The translations under genes and the position numbers were made by a program. This document shows positions 34,724 through 43,399 of a stretch of DNA of 64,000 bases, piece by piece (within the stretch, counting starts at the first letter, position 1; each line of letters begins with the position of its first letter). The notes under the pieces were generated by a model. That model did no database searches. It had not been told where the DNA came from and was given only the letters and a program-made list of their open reading frames with translations. The stretch comes from JABMOV01 sp964654545 (GTDB taxonomy: Bacteria > Fidelibacterota > Marinisomatia > Marinisomatales > JABMOV01): NCBI GenBank assembly GCA_964654545.1, contig CAZZIU010000011.1, positions 25,986 to 89,985 on the forward strand, written 5' to 3'.

Positions 34724-36277
34724 ATGCTGCCTGTTCATAAATCAAAAATCTGGATTCTTTTACCTGCATTATTTTTATTAGCTGCCTGTTCTGAAAATAA
34801 AAGAGACGCCGACACATTGATCCTTGCTTACCCGGCAGATATTCGAGGATTTGATCCAGCCACAGCAACCGATTTTCGCAGCGGACGAACCATGTCGTTT
34901 GTCTATGATAATCTGGTGCGCTTTGATATGGGTACAGAGCTGGTTCCCTGCCTGGCAAAAACGTGGGACATTTCAGACGACGGTACCGTTTTTACCTTTC
35001 ATCTTCGCAAAGACGCTGAATTTTATGACGGGAATAAAATAACAGCGGGCGATGTGATATATTCATTCACCCGCATACTGAGGCCGGAAACCGCCTCTCC
35101 CCAATCGTGGCTATTTGATCGCATTTCCGGCTCAGATGAAGTTCTACACGGCGAAGCAGAAACACCATCGGGCATGACTGCACCCAACGACAGCACGGTT
35201 ATTATTCGCATTGATGAGCCCTTTGCACCATTCATTCAATATTTGGCGATGCCTTCTGCCGCCGTCGTGAATTATCGACAAATCAAACACATCATTACTG
35301 AACCGGCAGGTAGCGGTCCCTGGCGATTGGATCATTGGGAGCGGGATGGAGAAATCGTGTTTGTCCGCAATGAAGATTATTGGGGACAAAAAACAAAAAT
35401 GCAACAATTTCGAATAAGAATATTATCTGAACCCATGACAAGAAGCGCCGAATTCGAGGCAGGAAATTTGGATTTACTGGATGTGCCCAATGTGGAAGTC
35501 CGCGCCTGGAAGAAGCACCCAAAATGGGGTAACTATTTTTACAAGGAGGATGATTTAAGCCTGTACTATGTAGGCATGAATTGTTCCCGACCACCCTTTG
35601 ATAATGTTCAGGTACGTAAAGCCATGAATATGGCTGTTGATAGAGAAAAAATTATTGAAGTCATTCGCTTTGGTGTGGGCATTCCAGCCTCAGGCCCGGT
35701 GCCCCCAAGTTTAGTTAGTGGAGACCGGCTTTCCCCTTATCCATACAATCCGGAACATGCATTAGAATTATTGAAAGAGGCCGGGTATCCGGATGGGTTT
35801 GATACAAAACTTTGGGTGGCCGGTGACACAGAAATGTACCATGTGCTGGAAGCCATGCAGTCCTATTGGCAGGCAATCGGTATACGAGTTGAAATCTTAT
35901 TAAGCGATTGGAATGTTTTTCGCACGGCCGTTAAGGAGGGTAAGCCAGACCTTTATTATTTGAGCTGGTTTGCCGATTATCCGGATGGAGAAAATTTCCT
36001 CTATCCGCTCTTTCACTCCAAGGAATCCATGGTAAAACGTAACCGCTTCAGCAACGCTGAAATTGATACGTTAATTGAAAAGATACAGGCATTACCCGCT
36101 TCCCCACAACGAGAGAACCTCATTGCAAGAGCCAACCGCAGGGTTTTCGAAGAAGCGCCCTGGGTGTTTCTCTGGTATCCTGAAAGCAACGTGGTCATTC
36201 AACCATGGTTAAAAGGTTTTTCTTCCAAGTTGATATTTAATGCCCAGCGTTACAACGAATGGTACAAGGAATTCTGA
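34724..36277 (+). CDS. dppA: ABC transporter substrate-binding lipoprotein, peptide family (SBP_bac_5)
   Basis: A 517-residue extracytoplasmic solute receptor. The lipobox is LLAAC in IWILLPALFLLAACSENK, so the start is ATG 34724 rather than the upstream codons of the open frame. Domain signatures are ADIRGFDPATATDFRSGRTM, LVPCLAKTWDISDDGTVFTF (typical of dipeptide/oligopeptide binders), YDGNKITAGDVIYSFTRI and VRKAMNMAVDREKII. Ligand identity (peptide, nickel or other) cannot be read by eye. It overlaps the permease start by one base (TGATG). It is divergent from ppdK, with 169 bases between the two starts. Confidence 0.9.
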   Translation: MLPVHKSKIWILLPALFLLAACSENKRDADTLILAYPADIRGFDPATATDFRSGRTMSFVYDNLVRFDMGTELVPCLAKTWDISDDGTVFTFHLRKDAEFYDGNKITAGDVIYSFTRILRPETASPQSWLFDRISGSDEVLHGEAETPSGMTAPNDSTVIIRIDEPFAPFIQYLAMPSAAVVNYRQIKHIITEPAGSGPWRLDHWERDGEIVFVRNEDYWGQKTKMQQFRIRILSEPMTRSAEFEAGNLDLLDVPNVEVRAWKKHPKWGNYFYKEDDLSLYYVGMNCSRPPFDNVQVRKAMNMAVDREKIIEVIRFGVGIPASGPVPPSLVSGDRLSPYPYNPEHALELLKEAGYPDGFDTKLWVAGDTEMYHVLEAMQSYWQAIGIRVEILLSDWNVFRTAVKEGKPDLYYLSWFADYPDGENFLYPLFHSKESMVKRNRFSNAEIDTLIEKIQALPASPQRENLIARANRRVFEEAPWVFLWYPESNVVIQPWLKGFSSKLIFNAQRYNEWYKEF

Positions 36278-37224
36278 TGGGCCGATATGTTTTAAAGCGA
36301 ATTTTGCAGACGATTCCGGTTTTACTGGGCGTGGTCGTTATTACCTTTATTTTGATGTATATCGTACCCGGCGACCCGGTGCAGTCTATGGTTGGCGAGC
36401 GATATGACGAGGCAACGGTTCAACGCCTTCGGGAAGAATTGCATATGGACGATCCCATGTGGATGCAATTTTTCCGTTACTTGTGGAATGTATTGCACGG
36501 CGATTTTGGCACATCTTTCTATTCGGGAGAAACCGTTGCATCACAGATTCTGGATAAATTTCCCAATACCATGGTTCTCGCTTTGACGGCAATGGTAATC
36601 GCGGTTTTTGTTGGTCTAACAATTGGCATTATTTCCTCGCTCAAACCACGATCGCTACTGGATAAAGGGACCATGTTTTTCGCATTGATAGGCATTTCTG
36701 CGCCTGTATTTTGGGTCGGGCTTATGTTGGTTCTTTTTGTGGGCGTCTACCTGCGATGGTTGCCACCCACAGGGTTTGGCGGCATTGAATATGTCATTTT
36801 ACCGGCGATTACCCTGGGTTTACGCTCCGCGGCTTATTTGGCGCGACTTACACGAGCATCCATGCTGGAAATACTGGATCAGCATTACATCCGCACCGCG
36901 CGCATGAAAGGTCTCCCGGAATGGAAGGTAATATTGAAGCATGCCTTTCCCAATACGTTGGTCCCGGTTATTACCGTCATTGGTACGGATTTCGGCAGTT
37001 ATTTATCAGGAGCCGTTCTTACCGAATCCATATTTGGGTGGCCAGGGCTTGGCCGATTAGCATTGGATGCCATTTTAAAGCGAGATTTCCCGGTAATACA
37101 GGGCACCGTTCTTTTTATGGCAGTCATTTTTATTTTGGCCAACCTGATCGTTGACATTCTTTACGGTATAGTAGACCCACGAATTCGAATGAAACGCCAG
37201 TCGCGAGGTCACCATGAAGAATAA
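36277..37224 (+). CDS. dppB: ABC transporter permease, DppB/OppB type
   Basis: A 315-residue permease with six membrane helices. The N-terminus GRYVLKRILQTIPVLLGVVV and FILMYIVPGDPV are typical. The ATPase-contacting EAA loop includes RTARMKGLPEWKVILKHAFP. LTESIFGWPGLGRLALDAI near the end is diagnostic of DppB-like permeases. The start is ATG 36277, overlapping the last base of the receptor gene. It overlaps the next permease gene by eleven bases. Confidence 0.93.
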   Translation: MGRYVLKRILQTIPVLLGVVVITFILMYIVPGDPVQSMVGERYDEATVQRLREELHMDDPMWMQFFRYLWNVLHGDFGTSFYSGETVASQILDKFPNTMVLALTAMVIAVFVGLTIGIISSLKPRSLLDKGTMFFALIGISAPVFWVGLMLVLFVGVYLRWLPPTGFGGIEYVILPAITLGLRSAAYLARLTRASMLEILDQHYIRTARMKGLPEWKVILKHAFPNTLVPVITVIGTDFGSYLSGAVLTESIFGWPGLGRLALDAILKRDFPVIQGTVLFMAVIFILANLIVDILYGIVDPRIRMKRQSRGHHEE

Positions 37225-38245
37225 CATCCAATCCCCATGGACGGTTGCCAGAAAACGACTGGCAAAAGATAAAGCTGCTGTTATTGGATTAGCTCTGGTG
37301 CTGCTGGTTGTGGTTGCCGGATTGTTTGCGCCCTTTATCGCCCCAATGGACCCCAACGCGCAGGTACTGGAATTCATGAATCAACCACCGGGGTTTCAGG
37401 GGGAGGTCATTCGCTATCGCCTGCAACCGCATTTACCGCTTCAAATGGTAGCGGTTAAAGCCTTTACTGAAACAGACAGGCAGGTCGAATATCTGGACTA
37501 CCTGGATAGAAAATTTGTGCTAGATCGTGCGCAGTTGGAGGGGATAGAAAAATCAGAGTGGCACAGCGTAAATCGCTACTGGTTGGGAACAGATAATTTT
37601 GGTCGAGACGTGCTTTCGAGACTTGTACATGGCGCGCGAATATCACTCGTTGTTGGAATCAGTGCATCAACACTTTCTTTGATTGTTGGCCTATTGCTGG
37701 GAGCTGTCGCCGGATACTACGGCGGCTGGCTTGAAACAATAATAATGCGATTTACAGATATCATGTTTGGTTTTCCCACGCTTTTATTTCTCATTGGAAT
37801 TACAGCTGCTTTTGAACCGAGTTTAATGGTTGTCTTTATGGCAATAGGATTTGTTACGTGGCCCGGTATGGCTCGTCTTATGCGCGGGCAGGTTATGGCT
37901 GTAAAAGAACGGGAATACGTGAAAGCGGCGACAGTGCTGGGTTTTGGCAAATGGCATATTTTATGGCGACATGTGGTACCCAATTGCCTGGCCCCGGTTA
38001 TTGTAGCCTATACATTGGGAATAGCAGGATCAATCATGGCTGAAGCGAGTCTGTCGTTTCTGGGGCTTGGTGCTCAGCCACCGCTGGCTTCCTGGGGTGC
38101 CATGATCAATTCCGGAAAGGATTTTCTACGACTTGCCCCATGGATTTCCATGTCACCTGGGTTTGCAATTGCACTTACAGTTCTGGGCTTTAATCTGCTG
38201 GGAGATGGATTGCGCGATGCCCTGGACCCGACCATGAAAGAGTAG
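37214..38245 (+). CDS. dppC: ABC transporter permease, DppC/OppC type, with enlarged periplasmic loop
   Basis: A 343-residue permease pairing with DppB. An N-terminal helix follows VARKRLAKDKAAVIGLALVL. The core BPD domain starts HWLGTDNFGRDVLSR-like (here YWLGTDNFGRDVLSRLVHGA). The EAA loop is KAATVLGFGKWHILWRHVVP and the end reads SLSFLGLGAQPPLASWG. Between the first helix and the core domain there is a loop of roughly 95 residues (about 37-130), much longer than usual, rich in charged residues (TETDRQVEYLDYLDRKF). No ATPase gene (DppD/DppF) follows, so ATP-binding subunits must be encoded elsewhere. Confidence 0.92.
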   Translation: MKNNIQSPWTVARKRLAKDKAAVIGLALVLLVVVAGLFAPFIAPMDPNAQVLEFMNQPPGFQGEVIRYRLQPHLPLQMVAVKAFTETDRQVEYLDYLDRKFVLDRAQLEGIEKSEWHSVNRYWLGTDNFGRDVLSRLVHGARISLVVGISASTLSLIVGLLLGAVAGYYGGWLETIIMRFTDIMFGFPTLLFLIGITAAFEPSLMVVFMAIGFVTWPGMARLMRGQVMAVKEREYVKAATVLGFGKWHILWRHVVPNCLAPVIVAYTLGIAGSIMAEASLSFLGLGAQPPLASWGAMINSGKDFLRLAPWISMSPGFAIALTVLGFNLLGDGLRDALDPTMKE

Positions 38246-38328
38246 AAAAATGTGCATCCTATCACAATTATGATGAATTATAATCGTTAATATTTGTTGT
38301 TTGTTTGGCTGTTCAGAAAAGATTGTAC

Positions 38329-39339
38329 ATGAAATTAAAAATGATACCCCTATTTTCTTTTGTTTCTATCCTGTTCTGTCAATCCACCATAGCCGTTATC
38401 GACTTTGAAGCCAACGGCGTTTCTCAGGTAGAAAACAAAGCACTTTCCAATCGTCTGCGAAATGAATTGGTCAAACTTGGTATATATCAGGTGGTGGAAA
38501 GAGAGCTCATGGATGAAATTCTGCAGGAACAAGGATTTCAACAAACTGGCTGTGTATCAGACGAATGCCTGGTAACCGTAGGCAAAATGATCGGTGTCAC
38601 AAAAATTGTAGGTGGCAGCATCAGCCTTGTCGGACGTATAACCACCGCATCCATGCGCATGATTGACGTTGAAACGGGTGAATTGTTGAAAGTGACCGAC
38701 TACGATAGCAATGAAGGCGTTGAAGATTTACTTACCAGAGGAATGGAGAATGTAGCCGCCAATTTGTCTGGAGGTAAAAACGGAAAGAAATCCAATGCCA
38801 TTATTGAGACCACGCAAAAAATTGGCAATTCAACAGCCGGTATTCTTCGCTCATCCCACGGAATATTTCCGGGAATTATAAGAGGTGCTCAAACCTATTT
38901 CACTTCCCACAAACTGATTTTATCTACCTGGCGGGTGAGCGTGGGGGCGATCCCGTACCAACGTTACGGATCAGCTGAGATTTCTTACATGATTCCGCTT
39001 AGCCTAAAGCCCTTGAGCCCTTATTCTGGAGGCACGTGCCTGACAGCTGCCTATTACCGTTACCATGACCCAACGAGGGAACCACTTGAAACATCAGGAT
39101 TGGCAATAAACGGTGAATCCTTTTTTGGCTTTAAAATCATAAAAGCACATGTTAAATATGGTATGGTCTATTACAATAACTTTTTCTATGACGGCGATAA
39201 TTTGGTAACGGATATACGACCGTTTCTCGGCGGGGGAATCACGCTGGAGCCGTATTATCTTCTTGATATGTTTTCGCTTGGGATTGAAATAAACTCCACG
39301 GAAGGCAAACCGGCAGTTGTATTGCAATATACCTTCTAA
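38329..39339 (+). CDS. CsgG-like exported protein with C-terminal outer-membrane-like domain
   Basis: A 336-residue protein with a signal peptide (about 1-19, MIPLFSFVSILFCQSTIA). The next 130 residues have a CsgG/LpoB-like pattern: IAVIDFEANGVSQVENKALS, LGIYQVVERELMDEIL, and GKMIGVTKIVGGSISLVG followed by MIDVETGELLKV. The paired cysteines in GCVSDECLV are common in this family in FCB-type bacteria. The C-terminal third is beta-rich with aromatic strand ends and finishes VVLQYTF, as outer-membrane proteins do. The role is unknown; a periplasmic domain tethered to the outer membrane is likely. ATG 38329 is chosen for the signal peptide. Confidence 0.7.
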   Translation: MKLKMIPLFSFVSILFCQSTIAVIDFEANGVSQVENKALSNRLRNELVKLGIYQVVERELMDEILQEQGFQQTGCVSDECLVTVGKMIGVTKIVGGSISLVGRITTASMRMIDVETGELLKVTDYDSNEGVEDLLTRGMENVAANLSGGKNGKKSNAIIETTQKIGNSTAGILRSSHGIFPGIIRGAQTYFTSHKLILSTWRVSVGAIPYQRYGSAEISYMIPLSLKPLSPYSGGTCLTAAYYRYHDPTREPLETSGLAINGESFFGFKIIKAHVKYGMVYYNNFFYDGDNLVTDIRPFLGGGITLEPYYLLDMFSLGIEINSTEGKPAVVLQYTF

Positions 39340-39360
39340 AAAGTAACAATTTACTTTTCT

Positions 39361-39388
39361 GGTGAGCAGCAGATTCTGTAATCTCACC
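39361..39388 (+). other. hairpin just ahead of the glutamate-cysteine ligase start
   Basis: GGTGAG (39361-39366) pairs with CTCACC (39383-39388), with an inner CAG/CTG pair, four bases before the ATG at 39393. No normal ribosome site is seen, so the fold could influence translation. An AT-rich stem AAAGTAA/TTACTTT lies just upstream, following the previous stop. Confidence 0.3.
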
Positions 39389-39392
39389 CGCT

Positions 39393-40532
39393 ATGACACT
39401 AACTGAGCGCATCCTTTCCTCCATTCTCGCAGAAAAGAAGAAAAAAAACGACTGGCGCATTGGCGTTGAGATAGAAAATATATTTTATAACAAGGATATT
39501 CGCCGTCTTCCGGTCAATCGCGGTGAAGAATTTTCTTCCATTGATTTCATGGAAGAACTTGAACGCTGTTTTGCGACAGAACAGAACCAGCCCACCTTAT
39601 CTATTGAGCCTGGTGGACAGCTGGAGTGGGCATCGGCACCCTTCAAAACACTTTTCGAAATCAATGAGGCATTTCAACAATACAATGCTCACGTGGATAG
39701 GATAGTTGACAGAGAGGAATTGATCCANNNNNNNNNNNNNNNNNNNNNNNNNNNNNNNNNNNNNNNNNNNNNNNNNNNNNNNNNNNNNNNNNNNNNNNNN
39801 NNNNNNNNNNNNNNNNNNNNNNNNNNNGGGCAGGAAAACCTCCGCTATCGGATTTGGGACAACACGGATAGCGAACGCTGCGGCAGCCTCATGGATTTCG
39901 GTATTGTGGAGAAAAAAGGATTGTTGGAAGGTGTAAGCCGGCTGGTACAAATGGCTCCCGCAATCTTTATCCGTGGCACCGATGATGAACTGCTTCCCTT
40001 TGACGGACCAATGGGAAAATGGCTGCAAATTTTGGACGATTCAAATGTTCTGTCTGATGACAATATCCAGCTTTCATTGCACCAGATGTTTACCCACGTT
40101 CGTTTTAAAAAAATGTTGGAGTTGCGAAGCACAGACCGCCCACCGCTCGGCTCAGAGCTCGCACCGGTGGCCTTTTGGGTTGGGTTGTTGTATTCGGATG
40201 CGGTGAGAAGACAGGTATATGATATTGTAAAAGCATGGTCGAAAGAGGACAGAACGCATCTTCAGCGCCTTACGAGACAATTGGGTCTGGATGTGGATGG
40301 CCCTGAAAACAAATCTATTCGCGAGTGGATAGAAGAGCTGTGCGCACTTTCTTTTCAGGGATTGAGTGAACGGCAGGGTGATCAACCCGAATCAGAAGGG
40401 GTCTTTCTTGAGCGCTATCTCGATACGTTGCTCAAGGGAGGATCCCCGTCCATTCAAGTGCAAGATCAATATTGGCGCCGGGGCTTACCGATAAAAGAAT
40501 TTCTCCTTGAACGCTACGCAGGTATATTTTAA
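39393..40532 (+). CDS. gshA: glutamate-cysteine ligase, GCS2 type (interrupted by assembly gap)
   Basis: About 379 codons including 33-34 unknown residues. The protein appears to be the ATP-dependent ligase that joins glutamate to cysteine in glutathione-type thiol synthesis. The N-terminus has WRIGVEIENIF (glutamate-binding strand) and LSIEPGGQLEWASAPFKTL, which is typical of the plant/actinobacterial GCS2 type. After the gap come RYRIWDNTDSERCG, QMFTHVRFKKMLELRSTDRPP and PVAFWVGLLY. The frame is the same on both sides of the gap. No glutathione synthetase gene is adjacent, so the final thiol may be gamma-glutamylcysteine or another compound. The stop lies eight bases before the next gene. 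Confidence 0.8.
   Translation: MTLTERILSSILAEKKKKNDWRIGVEIENIFYNKDIRRLPVNRGEEFSSIDFMEELERCFATEQNQPTLSIEPGGQLEWASAPFKTLFEINEAFQQYNAHVDRIVDREELIXXXXXXXXXXXXXXXXXXXXXXXXXXXXXXXXXXGQENLRYRIWDNTDSERCGSLMDFGIVEKKGLLEGVSRLVQMAPAIFIRGTDDELLPFDGPMGKWLQILDDSNVLSDDNIQLSLHQMFTHVRFKKMLELRSTDRPPLGSELAPVAFWVGLLYSDAVRRQVYDIVKAWSKEDRTHLQRLTRQLGLDVDGPENKSIREWIEELCALSFQGLSERQGDQPESEGVFLERYLDTLLKGGSPSIQVQDQYWRRGLPIKEFLLERYAGIF
39728..39827. other. assembly gap of 100 N inside the ligase gene
   Basis: Exactly 100 N, the conventional scaffold placeholder. The reading frame happens to be kept across it, so the true gap length may differ by a multiple of three or be as shown. Confidence 0.98.
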
Positions 40533-40540
40533 AACCTCCC

Positions 40541-41719
40541 ATGGAAAGCACAATTATTCAAAACCCGTTTGGTCTTTTGGCAATATTATTTGCAATTCCA
40601 GCGCTAATATTCCTCGCAGCGAACCACCCCAGGACGGGTAGAATTTTTAAAGTAATCCCCACACTGGTATTTGCATATTTTATTCCATCGCTCTTATCAT
40701 CGCTTCATATTATTCCTCAAAATGCTCCTGTTTATTCCGCTATCAAAACCTTTGTTTTGCCGGCCAGTTTGCTGCTTTTAACACTGGCTGTGGATATTGT
40801 GGGTATTGTGCGATTGGGGCCAAAGGCTGTCATCATGTTTTTATCCGGGACAGTTGGTGTAATTCTGGGAGGTCCCATTGCATTAATCCTTTTTCGTTCT
40901 CAACTGCCACCGGATGTCTGGAAAGGCATGGCTGCACTAGCAGGATCCTGGATTGGAGGAGGCGCGAATTTCATAGCCATTGGTAAATCCGTTGGTGCCA
41001 CCGATGCCCTGTTAGGCACAATGGTCATTGTTGATGTACTGGTTGCCAATATTTGGACGGGTATATTGCTTTTTTTGGCCGGACGTTATGAGGTGCTTGA
41101 CGCGTGGTTACAAGCAGATAATTCAGCAATCGAGGAACTAAAACAGAAAGTAGTTGCCTTTCAGGAGAAGACCAATCGAGTTTCTTCTACAACCGATTTG
41201 ATGACCATAATGATGTTGGCCATTGGAGGATCCTGGCTGGCCTATCTGGCGGGACAAGCCTTACCACCCATTGGAGAAATTATATCCCATACAACCTGGA
41301 CGGTTATTTTAATTACTTCGGCCGGCGTTGTTCTATCCTTTACGAAAGTTAAAAATCTGGAGGGAGCCGGAGCCTCAAAAGTGGGAACCGTAATGCTGTA
41401 TCTGTTAATTGGCGTCATTGGTGCGCACGCCGACCTGGCAGCGATAATAGAATATCCCATGCTGTTTGGAATGGGTATAGCCTGGATTAGTGTACATATT
41501 GCTATCATGTTGTTTGTCATGAAGCGGATCAAAGCGCCCCTGTTTTTTATGGCGGTCGGCAGCCAGGCAAATATTGGTGGAGCAGCGTCAGCCCCTATTG
41601 TGGCTGCTGCTTTTCACCCGGCGCTGGCGACGGTCGGTGTTATGTTGGGAATTGCGGGGTATGTACTCGGAACCTATGCCGCACTGATCTGCGCTTCGCT
41701 ATTAAAATTAGTGGCGTAA
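40541..41719 (+). CDS. DUF819 family membrane protein
   Basis: A 392-residue protein with about ten to twelve membrane segments, recognisable as DUF819 (YjcL-like) by NPFGLLAILFAIPALIFLAA, VFAYFIPSLLSSL, GSWIGGGANFIAIGKSVGAT and SQANIGGAASAPIVAAAFHP. The repeated Gly-rich signatures in the two halves suggest an inverted-repeat transporter fold. The substrate is unknown to me. It follows the glutamate-cysteine ligase by eight bases, so a link to thiol or amino-acid transport is possible but unproven. It converges on the Smr gene with four bases between stops. Confidence 0.85.
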   Translation: MESTIIQNPFGLLAILFAIPALIFLAANHPRTGRIFKVIPTLVFAYFIPSLLSSLHIIPQNAPVYSAIKTFVLPASLLLLTLAVDIVGIVRLGPKAVIMFLSGTVGVILGGPIALILFRSQLPPDVWKGMAALAGSWIGGGANFIAIGKSVGATDALLGTMVIVDVLVANIWTGILLFLAGRYEVLDAWLQADNSAIEELKQKVVAFQEKTNRVSSTTDLMTIMMLAIGGSWLAYLAGQALPPIGEIISHTTWTVILITSAGVVLSFTKVKNLEGAGASKVGTVMLYLLIGVIGAHADLAAIIEYPMLFGMGIAWISVHIAIMLFVMKRIKAPLFFMAVGSQANIGGAASAPIVAAAFHPALATVGVMLGIAGYVLGTYAALICASLLKLVA

Positions 41720-41723
41720 AGAG

Positions 41724-42056
41724 TTATTGCAGCCAAATGTACGTCACAGCCCGGTTGTTTTTCCCCAGATCGTGATCCCGGGGATGTCCGCAAGCCGCGC
41801 GCATGTCAGCCGTATCTTTGTGAAATAAATCATAATCCTCTCCATAGATAACAGCCAAAAAACGCCCCGATTGGTATTCACACCATTCACGCACCGCATT
41901 CCTCAGGGCGCCTTTTCCATGGCCATGTATAACCTTAATTGCACGAATATTCCCACCGTAAATTGCGTCACTTACTGTGGTTTCCAGTATGGACATGGCC
42001 GTATCGACAGAATGATTGCGATGCCCAATATCCAGGATTTTCATTAAAGATTGCAT
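41724..42056 (-). CDS. small Smr-domain protein
   Basis: A 110-residue stand-alone Smr domain, the nicking-endonuclease or RNA-cleaving module found at the C-terminus of MutS2. The family core is visible: LDIGHRNHSVDTAMSIL, then IKVIHGHGKGALRNAVREWC. The usual DLHG strand reads DIGH here. The last 40 residues (FHKDTADMRAACGHPRDHDL) are not part of the canonical domain. Start either at ATG 42056 or at ATG 42044. It is divergent from the PuuD-like gene, with 66 bases between starts. Confidence 0.75.
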   Translation of the reverse strand: MQSLMKILDIGHRNHSVDTAMSILETTVSDAIYGGNIRAIKVIHGHGKGALRNAVREWCEYQSGRFLAVIYGEDYDLFHKDTADMRAACGHPRDHDLGKNNRAVTYIWLQ

Positions 42057-42122
42057 AAGTTGAGGCTGTGAGTTTATGATGTAAGCACGCTAATTTTAGA
42101 AAAATTTCTTGAAAGAAGTGAT

Positions 42123-42860
42123 ATGCGAAAACCCTTGATTGGAATTAACCCGTATTTTTTTCATCATAATGACACCAACTGGAACGGAACAAAAGAACGT
42201 TATTATCAATCCGTTGCGAGGGGGGGAGGAATCCCGGTTACACTTCATTATCCCACAAAGGAGCATTCGGTAGCAGAAATCGCCGCACACCTTGATGGAT
42301 TGATGATGGTGGGTGGAGACGATTTGGCACCCGATCTGTATGGCAGTAAAAATACAGAGCTTGTATTAAAACCCTATATCACAAGCGAAAGGGAGCGCTT
42401 TGATCGCGCTATTTTTGAATCAATGCTGGAGGCCGGGAAACCGGTGCTTGCAATCTGTGTTGGTATGCAGCATATCAATGTAATTCTGGGTGGCGATTTG
42501 ATAGAAGATATTAACACGTTAATGCCAAACCATATTGATCACGGTGTTTTTAACGGACCGTGGGCAGAGCACGAAGTTACCCTTTATAATGATTCTCAAT
42601 TTGCGAAAATAATGGGAACGATAAATCCCACGGTTGCCAGCACCCATCATCAGGGTATTCGTTCATTGGGCAACGGACTTAAAGCCGAAGGTGAATCAGC
42701 GGATGGGTTGATTGAGGCAATAACCCTTCAGGATTATCCAGATCAAGTAATTGCCGTCCAGTGGCACCCGGAATTATTAAACGACAGACCGGAACAGATT
42801 GCTTTGTTTAAATGGCTATCCAACCGGGCGAGGGCCAATAAATCAAAACGTACATTATGA
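42123..42860 (+). CDS. gamma-glutamyl-gamma-aminobutyrate hydrolase family protein (class I amidotransferase fold, C26)
   Basis: A 245-residue PuuD-like hydrolase. The catalytic cysteine is C112 in LAICVGMQHINVILGG (most relatives have CRGMQ). The His-Glu part of the triad is in AVQWHPEL. The front end IGINPYFFHHNDTNWNG and DGLMMVGGDDLAPDLYG fit the family, as does THHQGIRSLG. Members hydrolyse gamma-glutamyl amides such as gamma-glutamyl-GABA. The presence of the gamma-glutamyl ligase 1.6 kb upstream is suggestive but they are not one operon. The stop overlaps the end of the convergent membrane-protein gene by six bases. Confidence 0.87.
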   Translation: MRKPLIGINPYFFHHNDTNWNGTKERYYQSVARGGGIPVTLHYPTKEHSVAEIAAHLDGLMMVGGDDLAPDLYGSKNTELVLKPYITSERERFDRAIFESMLEAGKPVLAICVGMQHINVILGGDLIEDINTLMPNHIDHGVFNGPWAEHEVTLYNDSQFAKIMGTINPTVASTHHQGIRSLGNGLKAEGESADGLIEAITLQDYPDQVIAVQWHPELLNDRPEQIALFKWLSNRARANKSKRTL

Positions 42861-43397
42861 TTTCTCGACTGTTTCAACAGAGACGAGGCGGAGCAGGAGT
42901 AAATTCAATCCACCGAAAATGAACGGAGCGGTTAGATTAAAAATATGCCCGCGCCAGACAAATCCGAAGAATCCAAGTACCCATCCAAGAACGAAGCCAT
43001 TGTTTTCCATAAAAAACAATTTCGCTGACGAAGAAAAGAGTGTACGGGAAATCACAAAAAACCGACCGGCAAGCATACCTGCCAACCCAATACAGACCCC
43101 ATACAATGGCAACAAAAGGCGCTGATCGGGAAACAGTTGCAATAGTACAATAACCAGGTAATACGCACCAAGACTAATCAGCAACCATACCGCAAGAGGA
43201 ATGGCTTTTCCCCTGGGTGTCGTGTCGAAACGCAAGCCAACAATATTGCCCATTAACCAACCGAGTGTGATAGTTAAAAACGCAGGATATGCTGCAGTAA
43301 GCCATATTTCCAGTTGAAAAAAGTAGCTGGTCTGCAATAACGCAAAGAAAACGCCAAACAGGGTAACATACAAACCTTTGGTAAATGCCTTAAACAC
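42855..43397 (-). CDS. membrane protein paired with the spermidine-synthase-like gene
   Basis: A 180-residue hydrophobic protein with about five membrane segments (for example GLYVTLFGVFFALLQTSYFF, AVWLLISLGAYYLVIVLLQL, GFVLGWVLGFFGFVWRG). I recognise no family. It starts two bases after the end of the spermidine-synthase-like gene on the same strand, so the two are translated together. It may supply the second membrane half that related single-chain transporter/synthase fusions carry in one polypeptide; this is inference. Confidence 0.7.
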   Translation of the reverse strand: MFKAFTKGLYVTLFGVFFALLQTSYFFQLEIWLTAAYPAFLTITLGWLMGNIVGLRFDTTPRGKAIPLAVWLLISLGAYYLVIVLLQLFPDQRLLLPLYGVCIGLAGMLAGRFFVISRTLFSSSAKLFFMENNGFVLGWVLGFFGFVWRGHIFNLTAPFIFGGLNLLLLRLVSVETVEKS

Positions 43398-43399
43398 GG

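Noticed and set aside
39728..39827. Frameshift or truncation of glutamate-cysteine ligase
   Set aside because: The interruption is a 100-N placeholder and the frame is unchanged on both sides, with family motifs continuing.
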